The notes: generated from the letters alone by a model not told the origin. Numbered from the stretch's first letter, positions 29,201-39,077 are shown. The stretch is 64,000 nucleotides of DNA from CAVOGJ01 sp963700865 (GCA_963700865.1 CAVOZC010000001.1:1-64000), one strand, 5' to 3'. Numbers and translations are program-made.

Positions 29201-29487
29201 GTTACATCCTTCGTGAGTAAATGCGGGAAGCTGGCTTCGGCCACACCTGTTTGCCGCAAGGCATGTCCGAAGCGTGTCCAAGTTCGATCCGCCCGCGAGC
29301 GGATCTGACTCGGCCGTGAACTGGGGAAGAGCAAGTCACGTACCAGCGGAAAAATCGCGAAAAACACCAGCCAGGAGGGCTTAACGATGTTGCCAAAAAG
29401 CAACGTGTCGATCCTGGGCATCGCGTGGGTGAGAATGAACCACGCCAAGGATACGGCTGCGGCCAGCCGTGGTGAGGAGCTTAGCAC
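29137..29487 (-). CDS. Possible small membrane protein between the ligase and Wzc genes
   Basis: A 116-codon frame beginning with GTG 29487, only 7 bases after the previous gene's stop, and ending inside the first codons of the Wzc gene. It has two likely membrane helices (AAAVSLAWFILTHAM and WLVFFAIFPLVRDLLF) and a basic C-terminal half. The close spacing and hydrophobic pattern argue for a real gene; no family was recognised and no ribosome site is clear. Confidence 0.4.
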   Translation of the reverse strand: MLSSSPRLAAAVSLAWFILTHAMPRIDTLLFGNIVKPSWLVFFAIFPLVRDLLFPSSRPSQIRSRADRTWTRFGHALRQTGVAEASFPHLLTKDVTWQIDLAIPAHQHRIMTCRTS

Positions 29488-29493
29488 AACCCA

Positions 29494-32089
29494 TCAGGGC
29501 TGCCGTACCTCTCGAATGCGATTGACCAGCTCTCGATGGCGCTGCGTCCCAGGTGCTTGCCGCAAACACTCTGTCGCGTGCTCGTGGGCTGCCTCGGCCT
29601 GACCGCTTTGCAACAGACGCTCGGCTGAGCTCATACCGCCATTTGAGTTTGTGCGGCGACAACTCCACAGCCGACTGATAGCACTCGATCGCGGCCAGCA
29701 TGTCACCACGAAGTTCGTGGATCCGGCCCAGTAAATACGTTTCTCGGGCCGCGTCATACATGGCGCTCGAGAGGGACTCTTCGGCCCGCGCGGCCAGATC
29801 CAGCCGCTCGGCCGGCGACGGGACGAAGGCCGCCAGCTCGATGATTCTCTCGGGAATCTCAGGCAAGATGCGTGCGTACCATTTGGAAGCCTCGGTAATT
29901 TCATTGCCCAGGACCACCATTTGCTCGGCATAGGCCGACGTCAATGCGAGGCATTTTCGCCAACGATCGAATCCGACCGCCTCGCGGCCCGCCTGTAACT
30001 CGAGCAATCCGCAGCGAAATAGGACCTCCGGGTCGTTCGGAGCCAGTTGGACTGCCGTTTCGAGCAGCCGATGCTCCTTCTCAAAGAGCCGTGGTTGGCC
30101 CGCCAAGGATAATTCGGCAAGACTCATGTAGACGCTGCTGATCAGCGGACATTGTCGATCCGCCATGAGCAACTCATTCAAGGCAACCGTCAGGTGCTGC
30201 TTTACCAACGGCTGGTTCCGTAGTCGTTCCCAACGTGGTTGGTCGGTCTCGTACAACTCGTGGGCTCGACGGTGCAGCAGTAACGGCGCCGTTAGGTTCC
30301 ACGCCGATTCGGCATTCGCGGCTGGCAGAGATGCCAGCAGATCATCGCGCGCGGCGAGCCGATATGCCAAGACCTGCCAAAGCGCCATCCGCGCATGGGC
30401 TTCGGCGTCCCCGGCGGACAGTCTTGGTCGCAATTCGTCAATTGCCTCTTGCAAATCGGCTGCGGCGGGAATGTTGTCTTTGCCCAACTGCCAATGCTGA
30501 TCCAGTGTTGTTTCCACACCCGCGGTCTGGTGAATCACCCATCCTCCCCAGACGAGCCAGGCGAACGCGAGACATAAGACCAATGCATGCCAGCAGCGTG
30601 ACAGTGGATGGACCATTGTCACCCAGAGGTTATCCGCCGAATCGCCGATCGGGATCTGGGCGCACGCCATGCCTGCCAGGATGGCAAACAGAGCGGCATT
30701 AGCGGGCAGATAAAGCCCAAAGTCGAAGAAGCCATGCGTCGTCTGCGAACATACAGCGAACAGCCCACAGATCCCCATGGCGAACGAAAGACGGTCGACC
30801 GATTTGGCTGAAACCAATCGATAGGCGGCCACCATGACACAGCAAATCGCGCTGACCATCAGACACAAGCCGACGATGCCGCCTTCCACCATCGCCTCCA
30901 GGTATTGATTTTCAGCATGATAGAACCAACCCGCGTACAGTTGCGATTCGTAGGGGCGGTAGGCATAACGGTAGGTACCCAGTCCCGAGCCCGTGGCCCA
31001 ATAGTCGCGGCAGGCGGCCAACACGTCTTGCCAGTGATCGATGCGGCTGTTGGTGGCGGCCCCGACATCGGTGACGGTGGCGACCAGCCGTTCTTGCAAG
31101 AAGACGCCGCGACCCAGCCACAGTGCCAGCGCCACTCCTCCCGCCACGGCCAGCAAGGAAAGTGTCGCCACAGCACTCGACTGACGACCGCGAATCGCCA
31201 TCATCGCCACGAGGGCACAGGCGACCACCAAAGCCAGGATGGCGCCTCGAGACAGTGAGCAAACAACACCCGCCGCAATCGTCGCCGCTAGTGCCACGGT
31301 CACGAGTGCGCTGGCCGTCAGATTCGTGAAGATCGCGAATCGCCAACGTTCCCAAGCCGATCCCCAGGCCTGAGCCTGCGTGACCTGGTCAAAGTCGTTG
31401 GTCTCACGAGATCGAGTGAGCACCCAGATAAGGAGCGCGAGTGCACTTGCCAGACACAAATTCAGATAGCCGCCCGCGTGGTTGCGATTGACAAAGGCCG
31501 CGAATGGAACGCCGCCGTATCGCAACGGCACCTGCCAGTACAAGCGACCATTATACGTGAGCTGCTGGACGATACCGAAGAGTGCAAAGGCGGCCCCATT
31601 GGCGGCCGCGAGACCGCAAATAAGCAGCTGATGCTCGCGCTTCGTCAGCATCAGGCTGCTGAGCACGAAACAGGCTACCGGCAGACCGAGCAAAGCCAGA
31701 TCGTGCCGCGACGACGCCGGGTGGAGGCTGATGGTACGCGATGGCAATTCGCCCGCGTCACCGGCAGCCACGGTTTCGCTGGCCACCTGCCACCACCGCT
31801 CCGCCTGTGGACTCACGGCCTGTAAGCGCTGGGAAGAGAGCGGTATCAGCTGCACACTCGCAAGGCCGATGACCAGCAACAGCGGCAAGCAAGCCAGCGG
31901 CACGCCTCCGCGATTGGCCGTGGGTCCCGGCCATAGTGTTACGGGCAAGGCCAAGGCAAACGTCAGGATAGCGATACCAAAGAGGTATTGCTGGTAAACC
32001 GCCTGGACGGCGCCGAATAGCCAGGGGGGAAAGACCACCAGGAAGGCCAGGCCGATGGTGGCAATCGTTGATGGAGCTGGGTATTTCAC
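29494..32089 (-). CDS. O-antigen ligase/polymerase (Wzy_C) fused to TPR repeats (frameshifted near C-terminus)
   Basis: About 860 residues. Residues 1-540 form a membrane domain of roughly 12 helices with a large periplasmic loop (FVNRNHAGGYLNL, YWATGSGLGTYRYAYRPYE, YHAENQYLEAMVEGGIVGL), the conserved Arg and His residues of the Wzy/WaaL ligase fold. After a linker, about 250 residues of soluble helical sequence follow, with TPR-like blocks (RRAHELYETDQPRWERL, LAPNDPEVLFRCGLLELQAG, RIHELRGDMLAAIECYQSAV, ERLLQSGQAEAAHEHATECL). The last part needs a frame change near 29635 and ends at 29494. It joins or polymerises repeat units in the periplasm. The transferred unit is unknown. Confidence 0.85.
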
Positions 32090-32207
32090 GAGGGCTGAAG
32101 GGGTGAATTCGAACGTTCAGGCAAGCACCGCACCGTAACGTAACGCATTACCCCGTCAGCGGCCCAGATCAGCTTGCCACCGCGATTCGCGATGGAGAAA
32201 TAAAAAA

Positions 32208-32238
32208 ATCGGCCACCCCGGGGTCCGGGGTGGCCGAT
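32208..32238 (-). terminator. Intrinsic terminator after the Gly/Cys-rich gene
   Basis: Perfect 14-bp stem ATCGGCCACCCCGG / CCGGGGTGGCCGAT with a 3-base loop; on the minus strand it is followed by TTTTTTTA. It ends the transcript of the gene at 32271-33002. Confidence 0.92.
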
Positions 32239-32270
32239 CGGTGATGACTGGTCAGCCGCGCAAATTCAAC

Positions 32271-33002
32271 TTAATGGCTGTAAGGGCTGACAGGATTGTT
32301 GTTGTTGTCAACGGCGAGGGCCGTGATGCCAGCGGCCAGACCACCCAGCCCTAACAGGCCCAGTCCCTTGCCACCGCCTCCACAACAACCGCCTCCACCG
32401 AATCCGCCCGGCGCGGGGCAACAGGCACCCATCTCGCAGCACGGCTCTTCAAGAATCTCTTCGACGACCACTTCTTCGCCGCAATGGCAAATATCGCCAA
32501 TCACTTCATCCCCTTCGAGGAGCACCTCACCCTCCGGAATGATTTCACCGCCGCACTTGTCACAGATCTTACGCCCAGCGGTGGCCACCAGCGACTCGTC
32601 CGCGACGGGTGACAACGTGCCCTGCATCAACATCTCTTCCGGTTTCGCAGCGGGATCGTAAGCCAGCACGTCAACCTGAAAATCGGTCGATGCATCCGCG
32701 GCAACCGCGGTGGCCTCGTATTGCCCTGGTGCGAGTTGGGCCAGTTGGAACTCCCCCTCTTCATTTGTGGTGGCGGATCCCACCAGATCGCCCTCTTGGG
32801 AAAACGCGATCTTCGCCTGAGCCGGCAGGGCTTTACCGGTCGGATACACCATTTGCAGTCGGCCGGCGAGGTTTCCCGTCTCTTGCAGGCGAACCTTTAA
32901 GAGGGCGGGCTCCTGGCTAGTCGTTGCCGTGTCGGCATACGACCAGGCACACAAACAAACGGCGCCCATCAAGGCGGATTTCAGTCCTAAACGAAATGTC
33001 AT
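32271..33002 (-). CDS. Secreted carboxypeptidase-regulatory-like protein with Gly/Cys-rich tail
   Basis: 243 residues. Signal peptide MTFRLGLKSALMGAVCLCAW, then a CarboxypepD_reg-like beta-sandwich (LAGRLQMVYPTGKALPAQAK, EGEFQLAQLAPGQYEATAVA), a cysteine-rich segment with CDKCGGE and CHCGEE (zinc-ribbon-like CxxC pairs), a Gly/Cys stretch (GGFGGGGCCGGGGKG), a hydrophobic GLGLLGLGGLAAGITALAV helix and a short tail. Such proteins recur near polysaccharide loci in planctomycetes. The C-terminal helix could insert in a membrane, and the cysteine clusters suggest metal binding or disulfide cross-linking. Flanked by strong terminators on both sides, so it is an independent transcription unit inside the locus. 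Confidence 0.7.
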   Translation of the reverse strand: MTFRLGLKSALMGAVCLCAWSYADTATTSQEPALLKVRLQETGNLAGRLQMVYPTGKALPAQAKIAFSQEGDLVGSATTNEEGEFQLAQLAPGQYEATAVAADASTDFQVDVLAYDPAAKPEEMLMQGTLSPVADESLVATAGRKICDKCGGEIIPEGEVLLEGDEVIGDICHCGEEVVVEEILEEPCCEMGACCPAPGGFGGGGCCGGGGKGLGLLGLGGLAAGITALAVDNNNNPVSPYSH

Positions 33003-33256
33003 CTTCTGCCTCCACTATTCCAATGCGACAAGGGACTCCCCCGGCCGAACCGATTGCTTTCCCAATTTCATACTAACTGGACGGCCCCTGGTGTAAAGCT
33101 TTTTCACCACCTAAGGCTGCGAAATCGATCATACGCATTTGAGCCCTGTTTTCCGCGGATCTGCGCGGTTTGCGGCCGATTTCCTGAGCAACCTCGTGTC
33201 GGGCCCCGGTCCAGTTATGACGGTGGTGGCAATCGTGAGGCGGTCGGCCAAAACAA

Positions 33257-33291
33257 AGCGAGCCGCCTTCCCCCAGGAAAGGCGGCTCGCT
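33257..33291 (-). terminator. Intrinsic terminator after the Wza-like gene
   Basis: 13-bp perfect stem AGCGAGCCGCCTT / AAGGCGGCTCGCT with a 9-base loop; on the minus strand TTTGTTTT follows. It lies 34 bases past the stop of the export gene. Confidence 0.88.
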
Positions 33292-33324
33292 GGCCGTGCG
33301 CCATCGATCTGCGGCAATGATGAC

Positions 33325-34597
33325 TTAGTTCCAGAAGGCTCCAATGCGGAAGGTGCCCACCAGGATGTTCCCAATCAACTCGCCCGGCCGGTATTCCAGC
33401 AGGATGAAGTCGCCCGGCTGGAATCCGAATTCTCTCCGATGGATCAAGCATGGCTCGCTTCAGATCGATCTCGATCGGCACCTGCTCGCCGCACAATTGT
33501 CGAAGGACAATGGCACGGGTGGCCGGAAAGATCGAGCCGATACTGCCGCCGCGAAACAGTCCGTTGTCGACCGAGCCCGCGTTACCGCCGACACTGCCAC
33601 CGGCGATCGCCATCGCTTGCAAGATATCCACGTCGTAATCCCGCGGGATGGGCCACTGGCCCGAAGGCAGGAGCCCGCCCGTGTAGAACACCTCCGACTC
33701 TCGCGACCGCACAAACACGATGTCACCCGCGTTGAGGATAATATCCTCTTCCGACAGCTGGACGATCGGATCGTTCGGGCCGACTCGGAGGGGAATCTTG
33801 ATGACGTTCGGCCGAGCCAACAACTGTTCCGTATAATTTGGATCCTGCATGCCGTTGATAAAGGTCTCACGTTCTTCCGCGGACGAGAAGGCACCCCTCA
33901 AGATGATGACTTCGTTCTTGGCATCATTGCCCGGCAACCCGCCCGTCTCGCTCAATGCGTGCAGCACGTCATTCTCATATGCTCGTAGTTCAATCGGATA
34001 GCTCATGCCGCGACGTGTCTGCCCAAAGGCCATCGCCATGGCCATATTCCGCGGATTGGCATTGCCAAACGTGGGTGAATTGGTCGTTTCGTCTTCTCGA
34101 ACCACGAGAATATGATAGGTCCGTGGTTCCATCAGCGTGACAATGATGCGTTCGCGATCCGGTTTGAGAATTCGCTTGCGAATGTAGGCATTGCGGATCT
34201 TCTTCTCTGCCTGCCCCAATGTCAGACCGCGGACGTCGACTTCATTGACCAGCGGCAGCGAAACGGTGCCGTCTTCGCGCACCGGCACCGGATAGCCAAT
34301 CGACGGTGGCAGGTTCTCGCCCGCTTCCGGAAAATGGACCGGGGGCGGCTCGTCCTTCGAACCGAGGACCCCTTCGATATAGACGCCCAGCACGTCTCGC
34401 TCATCCAAGCGATAGGCCTCGGGCGGCTCCTGCCGCAGGCGGAGGAAATTGATCGGCTCCTTATCGGTCCGAGACTCCGCAAAGCCGTCCCCGACGCAAT
34501 AGCCAGGCACCGTGTGTCGGTAGATCGAACACCCGGATGTTCCTAACAGGAGCAACACGAGGGGGATCCCAAAAAAGTAGAGCTTTTGGCGGACCAT
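33325..34597 (-). CDS. Polysaccharide export lipoprotein (Wza/GumB type, frameshifted)
   Basis: From ATG 34597, preceded by GAAAGGAAATAACAAGG. The leader ends at lipobox LLLGTSGC, so it is an outer-membrane lipoprotein. Then the Poly_export domain (YRLDERDVLGVYIEGVLG, YPVPVREDGTVSLPLVNEVD, VRGLTLGQAEKKIRNAYI) and SLBB domains (DVLHALSETGGLPG, GGLLPSGQWPIPRDYDVDIL). A frame change near 33425 restores the C-terminal QPGDFILLEYRPGELIGNIL and the end GTFRIGAFWN. It forms the outer-membrane channel with the Wzc-type kinase. About 420 residues after repair. Confidence 0.9.
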
Positions 34598-34940
34598 CCT
34601 TGTTATTTCCTTTCGCATGTGCCGTGGGAATGTGCCTGGAGCTCCGCGAGCCGCGACTTCCAAGCTACACTCCGTATGTCCTATTCGCCGGCTTGCCCAA
34701 CCACGGCTGGCGGAGGTTGGGTCTGCGGGTTGTGCCAATCGCCACGAACTTGTCGGTTCGTGAAGAGAGTCCGGTCATGCGGAAGAATCGGGTGCGCACG
34801 AACGATAAAACGAGAAAAAACGGAACGAGCCGCAAAGTCACACCTGGCTACCCAAATTAACAAGCGTGAAAATCTGGCCACTTGCTGCGGATCCGTGGGT
34901 CCCCCGCGGGCACGGCAGGCCATCCCCCGAGGAATCTTGG
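34598..34940. other. Divergent intergenic region between the Wza-like and YdcF-like genes
   Basis: About 340 bases separating two divergently transcribed genes, so promoters on both strands are expected. An AT-rich stretch at about 34798-34830 (gataaaacgagaaaaaac) stands out, but no clear -35/-10 pair or operator could be defined. No gene seen. Confidence 0.4.
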
Positions 34941-35765
34941 ATGACCAGAAAACGACTGCTGCTGTTACTACCGGTGCTGGTACTGCTGGCCGTTTTCCTG
35001 GCAGGAAACAACGACTTGCGGCTGGTCGCCGAAAAGGGGGCGACGGCACTCGTCATGCCGTTCGGACTGTGCTGGCTGATTTCCCTTTTCTGCTGCTTGA
35101 TTGCCTGGAAACGTGGCGAGCGCAGCCTGTTTCGTCTGGCCGCGCTGCTGTCCGTCATCCTTTACCTGGCGGGGAACGGGGTACTCGCCAAATGGCTGCT
35201 TCGCTCGCTGGAATACGAGTACCTGACCTGCCTGCCGCTCGATTCGGGAAATTACGACACCGTCATCCTGCTCGGCGGAGGGACCGGCACGCGACCTGGC
35301 AATTTGGCCGAATTGGGCTTTGCCGGAGATCGCGTGTTTCTGGCCGCCGAACTTTTCCATGCCGGAAAAACCAGACACATTCTCTGCACCGGTACGAAAA
35401 TCGAACGGCTCGATCGGGGCGGATCGAATCCGGGCGAAGCGGCGATCGTGTTGCTGGGTCGCGTGGGAGTGCCGACCGACTGCCTGACTTACGTCGAAGG
35501 CCGCACGACCTCGGAAGAAATGCGTCAGCTGGCCTCGGTGCTGCCGGATAAACCGCGTGTGGGGTTGATCACCTCTGCCTGGCACATGCGCCGCGCGGTG
35601 CGACTGGCCCGCGCCGAAGGCTTGACCGTCCTCCCCCTGCCCGCCGACTTCCGCTCGCCGGTCGATATGACGCCCACTCTGTTGGACTGGATTCCCGATT
35701 CGTACTCCGCCGAAAGCAACCGGATCGCCTGCAAGGAATGGTTGGCATACTGCGTGGGCCGGTGA
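34941..35765 (+). CDS. YdcF/ElyC-like DUF218 membrane protein
   Basis: About 274 residues from ATG 34941. Two or three N-terminal helices (LLLLLPVLVLLAVFLAG, VMPFGLCWLISLFCCLIAW and LAALLSVILYLAGNGVL) are followed by the DUF218 Rossmann-like domain: TVILLGGGTGTRPGN, ILCTGTKIERL, EAAIVLLGRVGVPTDC, LTYVEGRTTSEEM and LITSAWHMRRAVRLA. ElyC homologues act at the step of lipid-carrier recycling and envelope polysaccharide assembly; the precise reaction is unsettled. Its position next to the export locus fits an envelope role. Confidence 0.85.
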   Translation: MTRKRLLLLLPVLVLLAVFLAGNNDLRLVAEKGATALVMPFGLCWLISLFCCLIAWKRGERSLFRLAALLSVILYLAGNGVLAKWLLRSLEYEYLTCLPLDSGNYDTVILLGGGTGTRPGNLAELGFAGDRVFLAAELFHAGKTRHILCTGTKIERLDRGGSNPGEAAIVLLGRVGVPTDCLTYVEGRTTSEEMRQLASVLPDKPRVGLITSAWHMRRAVRLARAEGLTVLPLPADFRSPVDMTPTLLDWIPDSYSAESNRIACKEWLAYCVGR

Positions 35766-35799
35766 TTCCGAGCGAGCCATCGCTCCCGCGAGCTTACAA

Positions 35800-35870
35800 C
35801 GTGGCTGTGGCTTCCGGCCGCAGTCGACTGGGGCAAGATGCCCCAGCCTCACTCATCGAAACTTGACAAG
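35800..35870 (+). repeat. Dispersed MITE-like repeat, copy 3 (partial)
   Basis: Only the core is preserved: GTGGCTGTGGCTTCCGGCCG...CTGGGGCAAGATGCCCCAGCC and the right end GAAACTTGACAAG. The left inverted end is gone and the right one is shortened. It lies in the 116-base gap between the YdcF-like and TolC-like genes. Confidence 0.7.
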
Positions 35871-35881
35871 ACAACCGCCAT

Positions 35882-37297
35882 TCAACGGTCGAGATTGCCG
35901 GCCAGCAACAGACCCTCCATGTCGGCATGAGCCAACCAGGCGTGCAGCACGGCCTGGAGAAAATCGAGCCGCGATTGGAAGGCAGTTCGTTGAGCGGTAA
36001 GGAGTTCCAAATAATTTCGTTCACCGGCCAGATAGCCGACTCGCGTTAATTCCAGATTGCGATTTGAGAGCGGCAAGATCTTTTCCTCAAAGCGGACGAC
36101 TTGTCGGTAGGCGGCATCGAACACGCGGTAACGCTCGGCTAATTGCGATTCCAGCTGAAAGCGGATCACTCCCAACTCTTCCTCGGCCGCAATCAACTCC
36201 GCCTGGGCACGACGAATCCCACCCTGATTCCAGTCGAAGATCTGGATGGCCCGACTGACCGTCAAGCCGGCGATGGGGGAACTGGAGGCTTCATCGTACT
36301 GGACCGCCGCATTGACATGCACGTCCGGAATTTGCTCGGCGCGGGCCCGTGCCAACGCCCATTGGGCCTCCTGAATCCGCGTCTGTTGACCCGCCAGCAG
36401 GGGACTTAAATAGAGCAAACGATCAAGATCGGCCTGCCAATCATGCTTGGGTAGCGCAGCGAGCGCGTCGCCGCAGACCGAGTCGATCCGCAGTCCCTCA
36501 AGGCCCACCGACGAAACCAGCTGGCGGAGGGCGGCCTGGCGAGTCGCTTCGGCCGCAATCCGATCGTTGATCATCCGCTCTTTTTCCAATTCGGACTGCA
36601 GCAGATCAAACTCGGGAAGCTCACCCGCTTCGACCAGCCGCCGGGTCGAGTTGGCAAGCTCGCTGGAGATACTCACGAGTTGACGGACCGTCTGCAGTCG
36701 CTCTTGCGCCAGCAGTGACTTGAAGTGATTGACGGCGACCACGGTCATCACGCGCAATTCGGCAGCGGTGAGTCCTACCTCCTCGCGCTCGATGATCTGG
36801 GAAGTCACGGCCCGGTTTAGTCCCAGCTTGTTGCCGCGGACGAATTGCTGCTGCACATACAGTCCCTGCTGTCCGGCACGCCCCCCGTTGTTGATTTCCG
36901 ACCCGACAAAGCCAAATGTGGGGTTCGGGCGCAGCCCCGATTGGAGCCACGCGCCGCGCGCCGCCGCGATGCGGGATTCCGCCAGTCGGAGCGCCGGATG
37001 ATGCTGGCTGGCAAGCGACAGCGTGTCTTCGAGGTTCAAACAACGGGAATTCGCCGGCAAGACCTCCGGTTCGACTTCCGCCGAGCCCTCGCGGGTCCCT
37101 GAGCGACCGGCGTTCGGAGGCAACTCGACCGGCGGTGACGTGGACTCCGAAGCTGGCGTGCCTCCCGCCGCGAACGGTGCGGGTTGAGATGGCCTCAGCC
37201 AGTCGTCCGGCAGCCCGAGTTCCCCCGCCAGCACGCTCGGTGCGAGGATCGCCGTCAGCAGAAATATCGCGCAGATCGGGAATGCTGGCAATCTCAT
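35882..37297 (-). CDS. Outer membrane efflux protein (TolC/CusC type)
   Basis: About 471 residues. Signal peptide (LPAFPICAIFLLTAILAPSV, cleaved near LAGEL) with no lipobox Cys, then a low-complexity segment and two OEP repeats. Each has the alpha-hairpin pattern: NLEDTLSLASQHHPALRLAE and LGLNRAVTSQIIEREEVGLT in the first, QQTRIQEAQWALARARAEQI and GIRRAQAELIAAEEELGVIR in the second. Also conserved are PNPTFGFVGSE and AVQYDEASSSPIAGLTVSRA. A trimeric outer-membrane duct for RND or ABC exporters. No inner-membrane pump or periplasmic adaptor is adjacent. Intact. Confidence 0.9.
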   Translation of the reverse strand: MRLPAFPICAIFLLTAILAPSVLAGELGLPDDWLRPSQPAPFAAGGTPASESTSPPVELPPNAGRSGTREGSAEVEPEVLPANSRCLNLEDTLSLASQHHPALRLAESRIAAARGAWLQSGLRPNPTFGFVGSEINNGGRAGQQGLYVQQQFVRGNKLGLNRAVTSQIIEREEVGLTAAELRVMTVVAVNHFKSLLAQERLQTVRQLVSISSELANSTRRLVEAGELPEFDLLQSELEKERMINDRIAAEATRQAALRQLVSSVGLEGLRIDSVCGDALAALPKHDWQADLDRLLYLSPLLAGQQTRIQEAQWALARARAEQIPDVHVNAAVQYDEASSSPIAGLTVSRAIQIFDWNQGGIRRAQAELIAAEEELGVIRFQLESQLAERYRVFDAAYRQVVRFEEKILPLSNRNLELTRVGYLAGERNYLELLTAQRTAFQSRLDFLQAVLHAWLAHADMEGLLLAGNLDR

Positions 37298-37682
37298 GCG
37301 TATCGGTCCGAAAGGAAGAGTCGACACGATCGCATCGACATTCCCGACGGGAGCTGGTCAGCAGGACCGAGCCACCCCCTCCGACCGCTGCAATCGTCAT
37401 AACCGGACCCGGGATGGCTCGAGCAACGCCCCGTCCAGGTGGGGCGGGCCGAAGTTGGCGATACTCGAAGCCCTGCGGTAACCCTCGTCCCCCATGGCAA
37501 TCTGACCCTCGCGCGAAATCGAGTCCGTCGGACGAATAAAGACGGACCAGCGACGTTCCCGTGAAACTTCGTTCGTCGGGTCAAAAACGGGTTTCTCAGG
37601 ACGATGTCGTTACGTTGGAGCAACCGGCCCGGGCCGTGGGGGAGCTTCAGGCTGATGGGCCACGTAAGCAGCACGAAAAAAA

Positions 37683-37710
37683 GGCGACTCCGAACACATT
37701 CGGAGCCGCC
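37683..37710. terminator. Probable bidirectional terminator
   Basis: 12-bp stem GGCGACTCCGAA / TTCGGAGCCGCC (one mismatch) around a 4-base loop, with A runs on both sides (aaaaaaa before, aaaaaa after). On the minus strand it gives a stem followed by a T run, as expected after the PEP-CTERM gene ending at 37752. Confidence 0.8.
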
Positions 37711-37751
37711 AAAAAATCGTGTCGTGTGGCACGTGTCGGCAGTGGGTCGCC

Positions 37752-38426
37752 TCAACGCGCTCGTCGACGGCCAATCCCCCACAGGGCGAGCCCACAGGCC
37801 ACCAGCAGGGAGAGCGAGGAAGGCTCCGGAACTGCCTGCACGAAGGCGTCACCGACATCGGCGCCAATCAGATCGGTCCGCGTCAGGAAATTCGCGAACT
37901 CGGGCGAAACGAGCAGGTCCCCTTGAACATCCAAAGCCGTGGCCGTGGCACTGAGGCTAGTTGGGGGGCCAACATCGAAGAGGATGGCCGCAACACCCAC
38001 CGTGCTCTCGACAAAGAAGCCACTCGTCGTCGCGCTCACCCGGCCAGCGTCAAATCCAATTTTGAAGTTGCCCACTTCGACGGCGTCGTTGAAAAACACC
38101 GACCCTTCGTGCTCGATCGCGCCGGAAAACGTCCCCAGAAAGTCATCCGAATCGTAAGAGAACGTGGTCGGAAGCAGGGGCAGCGTGGCATTCCGCGGAT
38201 TGATGGAAAAGGCGACGGAGTCGGCACCCAGGTTTCCGGGAGCAATCACCGCGGGGGAGACACCGGTCACGTTGAGTCCGACGGACGAGAGGGTCCCAGT
38301 GTCTAGCAGCACGCTGGTTTGACCACCGTTAATGTTGACGTCGACCGCAAGTCCTGGACGAAGCAGGCAAGCCACGATGACACTGAACAGGAACATGAAA
38401 CGCGGTGGTGTGAATCGTGTGATCAT
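37752..38426 (-). CDS. PEP-CTERM sorting domain protein
   Basis: About 224 residues from ATG 38426. Signal peptide (FMFLFSVIVACLLRPGL), a beta-rich body (VNINGGQTSVLLDTGTL, TTFSYDSDDFLGTFSGAIEH) and the sorting signal VPEPSSLSLLVACGLALWGI with a basic GRRRAR end. Exported and presumably processed by an exosortase. The body holds no recognised enzyme domain. Intact, unlike the PEP-CTERM gene at 18215. Followed by a terminator. Confidence 0.82.
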   Translation of the reverse strand: MITRFTPPRFMFLFSVIVACLLRPGLAVDVNINGGQTSVLLDTGTLSSVGLNVTGVSPAVIAPGNLGADSVAFSINPRNATLPLLPTTFSYDSDDFLGTFSGAIEHEGSVFFNDAVEVGNFKIGFDAGRVSATTSGFFVESTVGVAAILFDVGPPTSLSATATALDVQGDLLVSPEFANFLTRTDLIGADVGDAFVQAVPEPSSLSLLVACGLALWGIGRRRAR

Positions 38427-39005
38427 CAAGTTGTACTCCCGAATTACAAGAAAGTAGACAATTGCGGTCCGGCCCGCCTGGTGGACGCGTGAGCCCATGG
38501 CGGCCGACCTGCTGAGTCGTGCAATTCCGCTAAGAGGGGAATGTGTTCATTGGCACTCACCTTTGCGTATGATCCGCTGCCCCGCATGCTGCAACTACAT
38601 TTGACGCTTAACTACATTTGTAGTTAATGCAGTTTAACGACCGCCGCGGGTTTCGCAATGGCGGTGGCGAGAAAATTTTCGCGAGCCAGGAACGCCGCGT
38701 GGTCCGCACCCCGCGCTCGCCACGGAGGGTGGTGCGTCCCGCTACGTTGGCAGAGGACCGGAAAGAAAACGCGGTCTTAACGACTGTAGGTGGTCGCTGG
38801 GCAGATTTTGTGCGAGTCGCGACGGCCGACCGCCGCCCAGGAACCGGCAGAGGGCGTCGGCTCCATTCAAGCCAAAAAATGGGCTTTGAGAGTAATGTCC
38901 GTGCGGCATGGGGCAGCGCGTCGTGATGCGGCCCCGAGCGCTGGCTCCCGCATGGGGGCCGGGCCGAAAGGAGAACGACAGGCAAGATGCCTGTCCCGCC
39001 TGAAG
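38427..39005. other. Intergenic region with a BlaI-like palindrome
   Basis: About 580 bases between a PEP-CTERM gene start and tRNA-Cys. Frames here are antisense to, or run through, the tRNA and show no signs of coding. Contains direct repeats of 'aactacattt' at 38593-38602 and 38610-38619 and a palindrome at 38610-38625. The rest is GC-rich with no structure I could identify. Confidence 0.5.
38610..38625. promoter_or_regulatory. Palindrome matching a BlaI/CopY-type operator box
   Basis: AACTACATTTGTAGTT, with a core TACATTTGTA that fits the BlaI/MecI/CopY box TACANNTGTA. A second half-site 'aactacattt' lies 17 bases upstream. No BlaI-family gene is in the window, and the nearest start (38426) is about 185 bases away, so this is a pattern match, not a mapped operator. 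Confidence 0.35.
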
Positions 39006-39077
39006 AGGCGCCGCCCGGATTCGAACCGGGGATGGTGGATTTGCAATCCACTGCCTTAGCCACTTGGCGACGGCGCC
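39006..39077 (-). tRNA. tRNA-Cys (anticodon GCA)
   Basis: On the minus strand the acceptor GGCGCCG pairs with CGGCGCC; the D arm GCCAAGTGGCTAAGGC follows, the anticodon arm TGGATTGCAAATCCA exposes GCA (Cys), and the T arm CCCGGTTCGAATCCGGG is canonical. CCA is not encoded. All stems are intact. Confidence 0.95.
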
